The notes under the pieces were generated by a model. It had not been told where the DNA came from, did not search any database, and saw only the letters and a list, made by a program, of their open reading frames with translations. This document shows, in pieces, positions 30,500 through 38,103 of a stretch of DNA of 64,000 nt (its first letter is position 1; each line of letters starts with the position of its first letter). Where the stretch lies: assembly GCF_001293465.1 (NCBI RefSeq), contig NZ_JSYZ01000009.1, positions 599,090-663,089 of the forward strand. Direction: 5' to 3'. A program made the position numbers and the translations under genes. The stretch comes from Pseudomonas asplenii. Its GTDB lineage: Bacteria; Pseudomonadota; Gammaproteobacteria; Pseudomonadales; Pseudomonadaceae.

Positions 30500-31207
30500 C
30501 ACATCCACCCCGACGTGGATCGCATCGTGCCGCCAGAACTCCAGGTCGCAGTCGATCAGGCGCTGGTGCTGGTCATAGTTGACCCGCGCAATCCGCAGCC
30601 CCGGGCTGCCGGACGACACCCGCAATGCCGCGGCAGCCTCCAGCGGCAATGAGGTCGGCACGATCTCGAAGCGCACCCGCCCGTAGTGCAGGTCGTAGTG
30701 CCGGGCATAGAGTTCGGTGATCGACTGGTTCAGGTCGAACTCGAGAATGCCCGGGAAGTACTGCGGGTTGAGGTAGTGCTCGACATACAGCACCTGCCGC
30801 TCGTCGATCCGTCGCACCCGGCAGATCTGGATCACGCTCGACAGCGCCGGCAATTGCAACCACTCGCATACCGACGCCGAAGCCGGCTGCAGCCGTGCCG
30901 ACAGCACCTGGGTGGAAGGTACCCGCCCCTGGGCACTGACCATTGCATGGAAGTGGCTGCGCTGCATCAGGTTGTAGGCCAGCCGCGGCGGCGAGACGAA
31001 CCAGCCCCGACGCTCCTCGCGGTAGATCAGCCCCTGGGCTTCCAGTTGCAACAAGGCCTCGCGCACGGTGATCCGGGTGGTGCTGAACAACTCGCTGAGC
31101 TTGCGCTCGGCCGGCAGTTTGCTTCCGCCGGGCAGCAGCCCATGCTCGATCTGCTCGTGCAGCGCCAGACCGATAGCTGTCACCGCCTTTGGTGCCTCTT
31201 CGCGCAT
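30494..31207 (-). CDS. GntR-family (HutC/UTRA) transcriptional regulator
   Basis: 237 residues from the ATG at 31207 with AGGT upstream. The N-terminal winged helix contains KLPAERKLSELFSTTRITVREALLQLEAQGLI in one stretch (about 30-62, key residues Arg-Leu-Ser and Thr-Arg-Val), and the C-terminal UTRA domain (about 90-235) binds a small ligand. Regulators of this group (PhnF/PhnR type) repress phosphonate or sugar uptake genes. It is divergent from the ABC cassette and probably represses it and itself through the palindrome 15 bp upstream of its start. Its last codons lie in a REP element. Confidence 0.85.
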   Translation of the reverse strand: MREEAPKAVTAIGLALHEQIEHGLLPGGSKLPAERKLSELFSTTRITVREALLQLEAQGLIYREERRGWFVSPPRLAYNLMQRSHFHAMVSAQGRVPSTQVLSARLQPASASVCEWLQLPALSSVIQICRVRRIDERQVLYVEHYLNPQYFPGILEFDLNQSITELYARHYDLHYGRVRFEIVPTSLPLEAAAALRVSSGSPGLRIARVNYDQHQRLIDCDLEFWRHDAIHVGVDVL

Positions 31208-31221
31208 CAACGTTACCTATT

Positions 31222-31233
31222 TGGACTAGTCCA
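31222..31233. promoter_or_regulatory. GntR operator candidate O1
   Basis: TGGACTAGTCCA is a perfect 12-bp palindrome located 15 bp upstream of the GntR start codon, an ideal autoregulatory operator position. A degenerate copy is found at the promoter of the divergent ABC cassette (31500-31511). Confidence 0.6.
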
Positions 31234-31484
31234 GCACTATTTCAGGGCAAAACCGCGCGGCATCGCGGTCTCCGGTTGCAGCACCCAGCCTAGGCAATGC
31301 ACATGACTGATATGTGACAAAGCGACGAAACGGTGCAGCGGAACGACCGTCCCACAACACAAATTCCCTTTAATATCAGTAGTTTATCAATAGTCTACGC
31401 TTAACTCGGCGGTCACGGGTGCTACGAGGAAAAATCCTTGCAGGACTGATGCCGACATTAAAGTGTCATGCAGCAGGCTTAAAT

Positions 31485-31500
31485 TGGCTCAGGTATTGCT
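31485..31500 (+). promoter_or_regulatory. sigma54-like (-24/-12) promoter of the ABC cassette
   Basis: TGGCTCAGGTATTGCT matches the sigma54 pattern TGGCAC-N5-TTGCW except for one base, with invariant GG and GC correctly spaced. Transcription would begin near 31511, about 80 nt before the binding-protein gene. An RpoN-dependent activator would then be needed. The 383-bp divergent region has no better sigma70 site that I can see. Confidence 0.5.
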
Positions 31501-31511
31501 GACCTAGACCA
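31500..31511. promoter_or_regulatory. GntR operator candidate O2
   Basis: TGACCTAGACCA agrees with the perfect palindrome at 31222-31233 at 9 of 12 positions, including the central CTAG. It overlaps the -12 element and predicted start site of the cassette promoter, where bound repressor would block transcription. Confidence 0.4.
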
Positions 31512-31590
31512 AACGTCCAACCGCCGCACTACGCATATAAAAACTGTCGATCAAGATCTTCGCGTTGAAAAACGCCCAAAGGAGCTTCGG

Positions 31591-32658
31591 ATGAAACAGC
31601 TTTTCCTGGCATCACTGTTAGGTTCGACCATCGCCCTGTGCACCAGCGCCATGGCCGCTGATACCGATTTGCAGGCCCTGGAGGCCGCGGCCAAGAAAGA
31701 AGGCGCCGTCAACAGCGTCGGCATGCCCGATGACTGGGCCAACTGGGCCGGTACCTGGAAGGACCTGAGCGACAAGTACGGCCTCAAGCACATCGACACA
31801 GACATGAGCTCGGCCCAGGAAATCGCCAAGTTCGCCGCCGAGAAAGACAACGCCAGCGCCGATATCGGCGACGTCGGCGCGGCTTTCGGTCCGATCGCGA
31901 CCAAGCAGGGCGTGACCCAGCCGTACAAGCCGAGCACCTGGGAACAGGTTCCGGCCTGGGCCAAGGACAAGGACGGCAACTGGGCGCTGGCCTACACCGG
32001 TACCATCGCCTTCATCGTCAACAAGAAGCTGCTGCACGGCTCCGAAGTCCCCAAGAGCTGGGCTGACCTGAAGACCGGCAAGTACAAGGTCTCCATCGGT
32101 GACGTGAGCACCGCCGCCCAGGCCGCCAACGGCGTCCTCGCTGCGGCACTGGCCAACGGCGGCGACGAGAAGAACATCCAGCCGGCGCTGCTGATGTTTG
32201 CCGAGATCGCCAAGCAGGGTCGCCTGTCGCTGGCCAACCCGACCATCGCCACCATGGAGAAGGGCGAAGTGGAAGTCGGCGTGGTCTGGGACTTCAACGG
32301 CCTGAGCTACAAGGCCAAGATGGCCAACCCCGATGACTACATCGTGCTGATCCCCTCCGATGGTTCGGTGATTTCCGGCTACACCACCATCATCAACAAG
32401 TACGCCAAGCACCCGAACGCCGCCAAGCTGGCGCGTGAGTACATCTTCAGCGATGCCGGCCAGACCAACCTGGCCCGCGGCAATGCCCGGCCGATCCGCG
32501 CCGAGCACCTGACCCTGCCGGAAGACGTGAAGGCCAAGCTGCTGCCCAACGAGCAGTACAAGCACGTCACCCCGATCAAGGATGCCGACGCCTGGGAGAA
32601 GACGTCCAAGGCACTGCCGCAGAAGTGGCAGGAAGAAGTCATCATCAACATGCAGTAA
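31591..32658 (+). CDS. ABC transporter periplasmic substrate-binding protein (family 1)
   Basis: 355 residues; signal peptide MKQLFLASLLGSTIALC to AMA-ADTD (about 23). Mature protein is a FbpA/PhnS/PotD-type periplasmic binding fold with LAYTGTIAFIVNKK near the hinge. AAGGAG precedes the ATG. It is the first gene of a cassette with two permeases, an ATPase and two phosphohydrolases, so the ligand is probably a small organophosphate or phosphonate. Ferric or polyamine ligands are less likely given those neighbours. A REP doublet separates it from the next gene. Confidence 0.82.
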   Translation: MKQLFLASLLGSTIALCTSAMAADTDLQALEAAAKKEGAVNSVGMPDDWANWAGTWKDLSDKYGLKHIDTDMSSAQEIAKFAAEKDNASADIGDVGAAFGPIATKQGVTQPYKPSTWEQVPAWAKDKDGNWALAYTGTIAFIVNKKLLHGSEVPKSWADLKTGKYKVSIGDVSTAAQAANGVLAAALANGGDEKNIQPALLMFAEIAKQGRLSLANPTIATMEKGEVEVGVVWDFNGLSYKAKMANPDDYIVLIPSDGSVISGYTTIINKYAKHPNAAKLAREYIFSDAGQTNLARGNARPIRAEHLTLPEDVKAKLLPNEQYKHVTPIKDADAWEKTSKALPQKWQEEVIINMQ

Positions 32659-32697
32659 GGCTCGATAGCTGACTGTCGAGCAAGCACCACTGAACTG

Positions 32698-32772
32698 CGT
32701 AGGAGCAGGGCTTGCCCGCGAAGCTTTTATCGCCCTCAAGGCCCCCTTCGCTGGCAAGCCAGGCTCCTACAA
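32698..32772. repeat. REP doublet inside the ABC operon
   Basis: CGTAGGAGCAGGGCTTGCCC... from 32698 and the inverted unit ending ...GGCTCCTACAA at 32772 lie between the binding-protein gene and the phosphohydrolase gene. Intra-operon REP hairpins often stabilise the upstream message, which would favour high binding-protein levels. Confidence 0.85.
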
Positions 32773-32806
32773 GTTTGCAGATTCCTTGAAACTAGAGGCC
32801 CGACTC

Positions 32807-33613
32807 ATGCAGCACAACGTCATCCTGGTCGTGCTCGATGGCCTGAACCATGAGGTCGCCCGGCACGCCATGGGCCATCTCCAGGCTTACGCAGGCGCAG
32901 GACGCGCGGCGCTGTACAAACTGGAATGCGAGTTGCCGTCGCTCTCCAGACCGCTCTACGAATGCATTCTCACCGGTGTCGCCCCGATCGAAAGCGGCAT
33001 CGTGCACAACCAGGTCACGCGCCTGTCCAACCAGCGCAGCGTGTTCCACTACGCCCGCGACGGTGGCCTGCGCACTGCGGCAGCGGCCTATCACTGGGTC
33101 AGCGAGCTGTACAACCGCTCGCCCTTCGTCGCCGCCCGCGATCGCCACACCCACAACGAAAGCCTGCCGATCCAGCACGGGCATTTCTACTGGATGGATC
33201 ACTACCCCGACTCGCACCTGTTCGCCGACGCCGAAAGCCTGCGCCTGCAACACGCGCCGAACTTCCTGCTGGTGCATCCGATGAATATCGACGATGCCGG
33301 CCACAAGCATGGCCTGGACAGCGCCCAGTACCGCAATAGCGCACGCTCGGCCGACATCATCCTGGCCGACTACCTGCAAGGCTGGCTCGACGCCGGCTAT
33401 CAGGTGCTGGTGACCGCCGACCACGGCATGAACAACGACCGCTCGCACAACGGCCTGCTGGCCGAAGAGCGCGAGGTACCGCTGTTCGTCCTCGGCGACG
33501 CCTTCAGTTTCAATCCCGATGCCGCACCCCGGCAGACCGAGCTCTGCGGCACGATCTGCACACTGCTGGGCGTGCACCACGACAAACCTGTATGCCGGGA
33601 GCTGTTGAAGTGA
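32807..33613 (+). CDS. Alkaline-phosphatase-superfamily (NPP-like) phosphohydrolase, cytoplasmic
   Basis: 268 residues from the ATG at 32807 (AGAGG upstream). All metal and nucleophile elements of the phosphodiesterase/phosphonoacetate-hydrolase branch are present: VVLDG (Asp11), PSLSRPLYECILTG with the nucleophile Ser in SRP, ESGIVHN, NIDDAGHKHG, and TADHGMNNDRSHNG with the second metal-site Asp-His and final His. No signal peptide, so it acts in the cytoplasm after import. It is shorter than typical NPP or PhnA enzymes (about 400 residues). It could hydrolyse the imported phosphoester or phosphonate. Overlaps the following permease by four bases. Confidence 0.78.
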   Translation: MQHNVILVVLDGLNHEVARHAMGHLQAYAGAGRAALYKLECELPSLSRPLYECILTGVAPIESGIVHNQVTRLSNQRSVFHYARDGGLRTAAAAYHWVSELYNRSPFVAARDRHTHNESLPIQHGHFYWMDHYPDSHLFADAESLRLQHAPNFLLVHPMNIDDAGHKHGLDSAQYRNSARSADIILADYLQGWLDAGYQVLVTADHGMNNDRSHNGLLAEEREVPLFVLGDAFSFNPDAAPRQTELCGTICTLLGVHHDKPVCRELLK

Positions 33614-34455
33614 ATTCAATCACCCGTGGCAAATGGCTCGCCCTGCTCTGCCTGGCGCCTTTCGCCCTGTTCTTCATCGTCTTCGAGATCGCCCCGCTGG
33701 CCTGGGTGCTGATCAACAGCCTGCAATCGGAAGACGACGGCTGGGGGCTGGCCAACTTCAACAAGATCTTCGGTTCGAAGTTCTACCTGCAGGCCATCCA
33801 GTACAGCCTGGAGATCAGTTTCTGGTCGAGCGTGTTCGGCATGCTCATCGCCCTGCTCGGCGCCTATTCGCTGCGCCGTGTCGACTCGCGCCTGCGCGAC
33901 TTCGTCAACGCCTTCGCCAACATGACCAGCAACTTCGCCGGCGTGCCGCTGGCCTTCGCCTTCATCATCCTGCTGGGCTTCAACGGCACCCTCACCCTCC
34001 TGCTGAAACAGGCCGGGATCATCCAGGACTTCAACCTGTACTCCAAGACCGGCCTGATCATCCTCTACACCTACTTCCAGATCCCCCTGGGCGTGCTGCT
34101 GCTCTACCCGGCCTTCGACGCCCTGCGCGAAGACTGGCGCGAGTCCGCCGCGCTGCTCGGCGCCGAGGGCTGGCAGTTCTGGCGGCACATCGGCCTGCCG
34201 GTGCTGACTCCGGCGCTGCTGGGCACCTTCGTGATCCTGCTGGCCAACGCCCTGGGCGCCTACGCCACGGTCTACGCCCTGACCACCGGCAACTTCAACG
34301 TGCTGCCGATCCGTATCGCCGCGATGGTCTCCGGCGACATCAGCCTCGACCCGAACATGGCCAGCGCGCTGGCGGTGATCCTGGTCGGCCTGATGACCTT
34401 CGTCACCGTCATCCATCAATGGCTGTTGAAAAGGAGCCACCATGTCGCGCGTTGA
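33610..34455 (+). CDS. ABC transporter permease 1
   Basis: 281 residues from the GTG at 33610, which overlaps the previous stop (GTGA) and has GGGAG eight bases upstream; an ATG at 33592 has no ribosome site. Six membrane helices; the EAA loop ESAALLGAEGWQFWRHIGLP contacts the ATPase. Belongs to the PhnU/PotB/CysT-like permease class of the inner membrane. The next permease starts inside its 3' end (14-bp overlap). Confidence 0.87.
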   Translation: MNSITRGKWLALLCLAPFALFFIVFEIAPLAWVLINSLQSEDDGWGLANFNKIFGSKFYLQAIQYSLEISFWSSVFGMLIALLGAYSLRRVDSRLRDFVNAFANMTSNFAGVPLAFAFIILLGFNGTLTLLLKQAGIIQDFNLYSKTGLIILYTYFQIPLGVLLLYPAFDALREDWRESAALLGAEGWQFWRHIGLPVLTPALLGTFVILLANALGAYATVYALTTGNFNVLPIRIAAMVSGDISLDPNMASALAVILVGLMTFVTVIHQWLLKRSHHVAR

Positions 34456-35242
34456 ACCCGGCTCCGCCAGCCTCTACCACCGCGTGGTGGTCTACCTGCT
34501 GTTCCTGATCCTGCTGCTGCCGCTGGCCGGCACCTTCGTCTACTCCATCGCCAGCAGTTGGTCGGCGACCGTGCTGCCCAGCGGTTTCACCTTCAAGTGG
34601 TACCTGCAGTTGTGGAGCGACCCGCGCTTTCTCGGCGCGTTCGGCCAATCGCTGATCGTCTGCGTCGGCGCACTGCTGCTGTCGGTGGTGCTGATCCTGC
34701 CGCTGCTGTTCGTGGTGCACTACCACTTCCCGCGCCTCGACGCGCTGATGAACATCCTGATCCTGCTGCCCTTCGCGGTGCCGCCGGTGGTGTCCTCGGT
34801 GGGTCTGCTGCAACTTTACGGCTCCGGGCCGTTCGCCATGGTCGGCACGCCGTGGATCCTGATCGGCTGCTACTTCACCGTGGCCCTGCCATTCATGTAC
34901 CGGGCGATCACCAACAACCTGCAGGCGATCAACCTGCGCGACCTGATGGACGCCGCCCATCTGCTCGGCGCCAGCACCTGGCAGGCAGCATTCCTGGTGG
35001 TGCTGCCGAACCTGCGCAAGGGCCTGATGGTGGCGTTGCTGCTGTCGTTCTCGTTCCTGTTCGGCGAGTTCGTGTTCGCCAACATCCTGGTCGGCACCCG
35101 CTACGAGACCCTGCAGGTGTACCTGAACAACATGCGCAACAGCAGCGGTCACTTCACCAGTGCGCTGGTGATCTCCTATTTCCTCTTCGTCTTGGTACTC
35201 ACGTGGGTTGCCAATCGCCTCAATAAGGACAAGAGCCAATGA
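34442..35242 (+). CDS. ABC transporter permease 2
   Basis: 266 residues with six helices and the EAA loop DAAHLLGASTWQAAFLVVLP. GGAG precedes the ATG. It pairs with permease 1 to make the heterodimeric membrane channel. The ATPase start overlaps its stop by four bases, so the three transporter parts are translationally coupled. Confidence 0.87.
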   Translation: MSRVEPGSASLYHRVVVYLLFLILLLPLAGTFVYSIASSWSATVLPSGFTFKWYLQLWSDPRFLGAFGQSLIVCVGALLLSVVLILPLLFVVHYHFPRLDALMNILILLPFAVPPVVSSVGLLQLYGSGPFAMVGTPWILIGCYFTVALPFMYRAITNNLQAINLRDLMDAAHLLGASTWQAAFLVVLPNLRKGLMVALLLSFSFLFGEFVFANILVGTRYETLQVYLNNMRNSSGHFTSALVISYFLFVLVLTWVANRLNKDKSQ

Positions 35243-36228
35243 GCTTCATCAGCGTCCAGAACCTGAAAAAGACCTACGCCGGCACCACGGTGTTCAGCGA
35301 TATCAACTGCGAAATCGCCAAGGGCGAGTTCATCACCCTGCTCGGTCCCTCCGGCTGCGGCAAGTCCACCCTGCTGCGCTGCATCGCCGGCCTGACGCCG
35401 GTGGACAGCGGCAGGATCCTGCTCGACGGCCAGGACATCGTCCCGCTGAGCCCGCAGAAACGCGCGATCGGCATGGTGTTCCAGAGCTACGCGCTGTTTC
35501 CCAACATGACCGTGGAGCAGAACGTCGCCTTCGGCCTGAAGATGCAGAAGGTCAACGCCGACGACAGCCACAAGCGGGTCATGGAAGCCCTCAAGCTGGT
35601 CGAGCTGCACGATTTCGCCACCCGCTACCCGCACCAGTTGTCCGGCGGCCAGTGCCAGCGCGTGGCCCTGGCCCGTTCGCTGGTGACACGCCCGCGCCTG
35701 CTGCTGCTCGACGAGCCGCTGTCGGCCCTCGATGCGCGCATTCGCAAGCACCTGCGCGAACAGATCCGGGCGATCCAGCGCGAATTGGGCCTGACCACCA
35801 TTTTCGTCACCCACGACCAGGAAGAAGCCCTGACCATGAGTGACCGTATCTTCCTGATGAACCAGGGCCGCATCGTCCAGAGCGGCGACGCCGAATCGCT
35901 CTACACCGCGCCGGTGGACGTGTTCGCCGCCGGCTTCATCGGCAACTACAACCTGCTCGACGCCGAGGCCGCCAGCCGCCTGCTGCAACGGCCGGTCAGC
36001 AGCCGCATCGCGATCCGCCCGGAAGCCATCGAGCTGCACACCGAAGGCGAACCGGATGCCCTGGTCCGTGGCCACAGTCTGCTGGGCAACGTCATCCGCT
36101 ACCGGGTCGAGGCCCGCGGTGTCGAACTGCTGGTGGACGTGCTCAACCGCTCGGCCGCCGACCTGCACCCCGATGGACGACGCCTGGCCCTGTCCATCGA
36201 TCCGGCGGCCCTTTGTGAGGTAGCCTGA
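35239..36228 (+). CDS. ABC transporter ATPase
   Basis: 329 residues. Walker A GPSGCGKST (36-44), Q-loop FQSYALFPNM, signature LSGGQ (134-138), Walker B LLLLDEP (Asp158, Glu159) and the switch His in FVTHDQEEALTM. A C-terminal regulatory domain of about 90 residues (TOBE-like) follows, as in PotA/FbpC/PhnT. It energises uptake through the two preceding permeases. Confidence 0.9.
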   Translation: MSFISVQNLKKTYAGTTVFSDINCEIAKGEFITLLGPSGCGKSTLLRCIAGLTPVDSGRILLDGQDIVPLSPQKRAIGMVFQSYALFPNMTVEQNVAFGLKMQKVNADDSHKRVMEALKLVELHDFATRYPHQLSGGQCQRVALARSLVTRPRLLLLDEPLSALDARIRKHLREQIRAIQRELGLTTIFVTHDQEEALTMSDRIFLMNQGRIVQSGDAESLYTAPVDVFAAGFIGNYNLLDAEAASRLLQRPVSSRIAIRPEAIELHTEGEPDALVRGHSLLGNVIRYRVEARGVELLVDVLNRSAADLHPDGRRLALSIDPAALCEVA

Positions 36229-36271
36229 TGTCCTGTTTCAAGCATGTCCTTCCGAAGAGAGAGCTGCACTG

Positions 36272-36925
36272 ATGGCCCTGGCAATTTTTGATCTGGATGA
36301 AACCCTGATTCACGGCGACTGCGCGACGCTCTGGAGCGAGCAGATGGGACGCCTGGGCTGGGTCGACCCGGAGTCCTTCATGCGCCGCAACAACGAACTG
36401 ATGGACGCCTACAGCCGGGGCGAACTGGCCATGGAGGAGTTCATGCTGTTCAGCCTGGAGCCCATGGCCGGGCGGACCCCGGAGGAAATCGAACACCTGG
36501 TCGAACCGTGGGTCGAGGAGGTGATCGAGCCGCTGATCTACAGCGATGCGTGCAAGGCGATTGCCGAGCACCGTGCGGCCGGTGACCGGATCCTGGTGAT
36601 CTCCGCCTCGGGCACCCACCTGGTCAGGCCGATCGCCGAACGCCTGGGCATCGACGAGGTGCTGGGCATCGAGCTGGAAGTGTTGCATGGGGTCTACAGC
36701 GGCCAGACCACCGGCATCCTGACCTATCGCGAGGGCAAGATCACCCGCCTGCTGGAATGGCTCGACGCCGAAGGGGAAAACCTCGAAGGCGCGAGTTTCT
36801 ATTCCGATTCGCGCAACGACCTGCCGCTGCTACTCAAGGTCGACCACCCTCACGTGGTGAACCCGGACCCGGTGTTGCGCGAACAGGCGGAAAAGGCCGG
36901 CTGGCCGATTCACGCCTGGCACTGA
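36272..36925 (+). CDS. HAD-IB (SerB-like) phosphatase of the ABC cassette
   Basis: 217 residues. Motif I FDLDETL has Asp7 and Asp9; motif II Ser is in VISASGTHL; motif IV is YSDSRNDLPLL; a helical cap lies between I and II. This is the phosphoserine-phosphatase-like class and not phosphonoacetaldehyde hydrolase, whose first motif differs. It starts 43 bp after the ATPase with GAGAG upstream, so it is very likely in the same operon, giving the transport system a second predicted cytoplasmic phosphomonoesterase. Confidence 0.82.
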   Translation: MALAIFDLDETLIHGDCATLWSEQMGRLGWVDPESFMRRNNELMDAYSRGELAMEEFMLFSLEPMAGRTPEEIEHLVEPWVEEVIEPLIYSDACKAIAEHRAAGDRILVISASGTHLVRPIAERLGIDEVLGIELEVLHGVYSGQTTGILTYREGKITRLLEWLDAEGENLEGASFYSDSRNDLPLLLKVDHPHVVNPDPVLREQAEKAGWPIHAWH

Positions 36926-36940
36926 GACACGCAGCGACGG

Positions 36941-36968
36941 CCTCTTCGCGGCCAAGCCCGCGAAGAGG
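36941..36968. terminator. Bidirectional hairpin terminator
   Basis: CCTCTTCGCGG (36941-36951) and CCGCGAAGAGG (36958-36968) form an 11-bp stem between the convergent HAD and oxidoreductase genes. Its sequence echoes REP arms. No U-tract is present. Confidence 0.55.
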
Positions 36969-36991
36969 CTGCGCCCCCACGGAAGAATCAA

Positions 36992-37954
36992 TCAGACCAG
37001 GGCTTCATCAATCACCAGCACCAGCTTGCCCGCCACCTGGTTGCCGGCCAGCTCGGCAAACGCCAGTTCGGCATCACGGATCGGGAACGTCCTGGCCAGT
37101 TGCGGGCTCAGGCGCTTGTCGGCAAACAGCGGCCAGACGTGCTGGTTCAAGTCCGCGAGCAGATCGGCCTTGAATTGCGCATCGCGACTGCGCAGGGTCG
37201 AACCCAGCAACTGGATACGCTTGGCGAGGATCTTCGCCAGGTCCAACTGGGTTTCCCGCCCGCCCATCAGGCCGATCAGCACCCACCGCCCGTCAGCTGA
37301 CAAAAGTTTCACGTTGAGCGCCGCGTAGTTCGCGCCCACCGGGTCGAGGATCACGTCGAAGGGGGCGAAGTCGTTCAGACTTTCGATATCGTCACCACGA
37401 ATCGCCCCGCCCTGGGCACCCAGCGACTCGCAATAGGCCAGTCGATCCGCCGAACCGACACTGACCCAGCAGGGGTTGCCGAAGGCCTTGCACAGTTGGA
37501 TCGCCGCCGAACCGACGCCACTGGCACCGGCATGCAACAGCACCTTTTCACCGGGCTTGAGGCCCGCCAACTGGAACAGATTCAGCCATGCCGTGGCGTA
37601 GACCTCAGGCAGCGCGGCCGCTTCGACCAGGCTCAGGCCTTCCGGCACCGGCAGCACATGGCGGCCATCGACCACCACTTCCTCGGCCATGCCGCCGCCG
37701 GCGAGCAGCGCACAGACCCGATCACCGACCTGCCAGGCGGAACCGGCTCCCACTTCGACGATCACTCCGGAGCACTCCAGCCCCAGCGCCTGGCTGGCTC
37801 CCGGCGGTGGCGGATAGAGCCCGGCCTTCTGCAACAGATCGGCCCGGTTGAGCCCCGCAGCAGCGACGCGAATGCGCACTTGCCCCACATCACAACCCGG
37901 ATTCGGCTCTTCCAGCCACTCCACTTGACCTTCAACGCCTTGCAATGCCTTCAC
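36992..37954 (-). CDS. NADPH:quinone oxidoreductase (PIG3-like, MDR superfamily)
   Basis: 320 residues from the GTG at 37954, which has a perfect GGAGG six bases upstream; the frame extends further but without coding character. The N-terminal GroES-like domain has NRADLLQKAGLYPPPPGAS and the cofactor domain LLHAGASGVGSAAIQLCKAF; no catalytic zinc ligands are seen. Length and the PPPPGAS motif fit the TP53I3/PIG3 group of medium-chain reductases that reduce quinones with NADPH. Divergent from prc. Confidence 0.88.
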   Translation of the reverse strand: MKALQGVEGQVEWLEEPNPGCDVGQVRIRVAAAGLNRADLLQKAGLYPPPPGASQALGLECSGVIVEVGAGSAWQVGDRVCALLAGGGMAEEVVVDGRHVLPVPEGLSLVEAAALPEVYATAWLNLFQLAGLKPGEKVLLHAGASGVGSAAIQLCKAFGNPCWVSVGSADRLAYCESLGAQGGAIRGDDIESLNDFAPFDVILDPVGANYAALNVKLLSADGRWVLIGLMGGRETQLDLAKILAKRIQLLGSTLRSRDAQFKADLLADLNQHVWPLFADKRLSPQLARTFPIRDAELAFAELAGNQVAGKLVLVIDEALV

Positions 37955-38103
37955 AGTGCCTCCATAGTGAGTCTGGACTGAGCCCGGAGCTGTAGCACCG
38001 GGCTTTCTTGCATTATGCGACCGGTCCGCGACTCGTGCGAAACCCTCAATGGCGGTTTTGGCACTCAGTCCCACGGAACCGGCGACTTTAAAGACGGCCT
38101 AAT

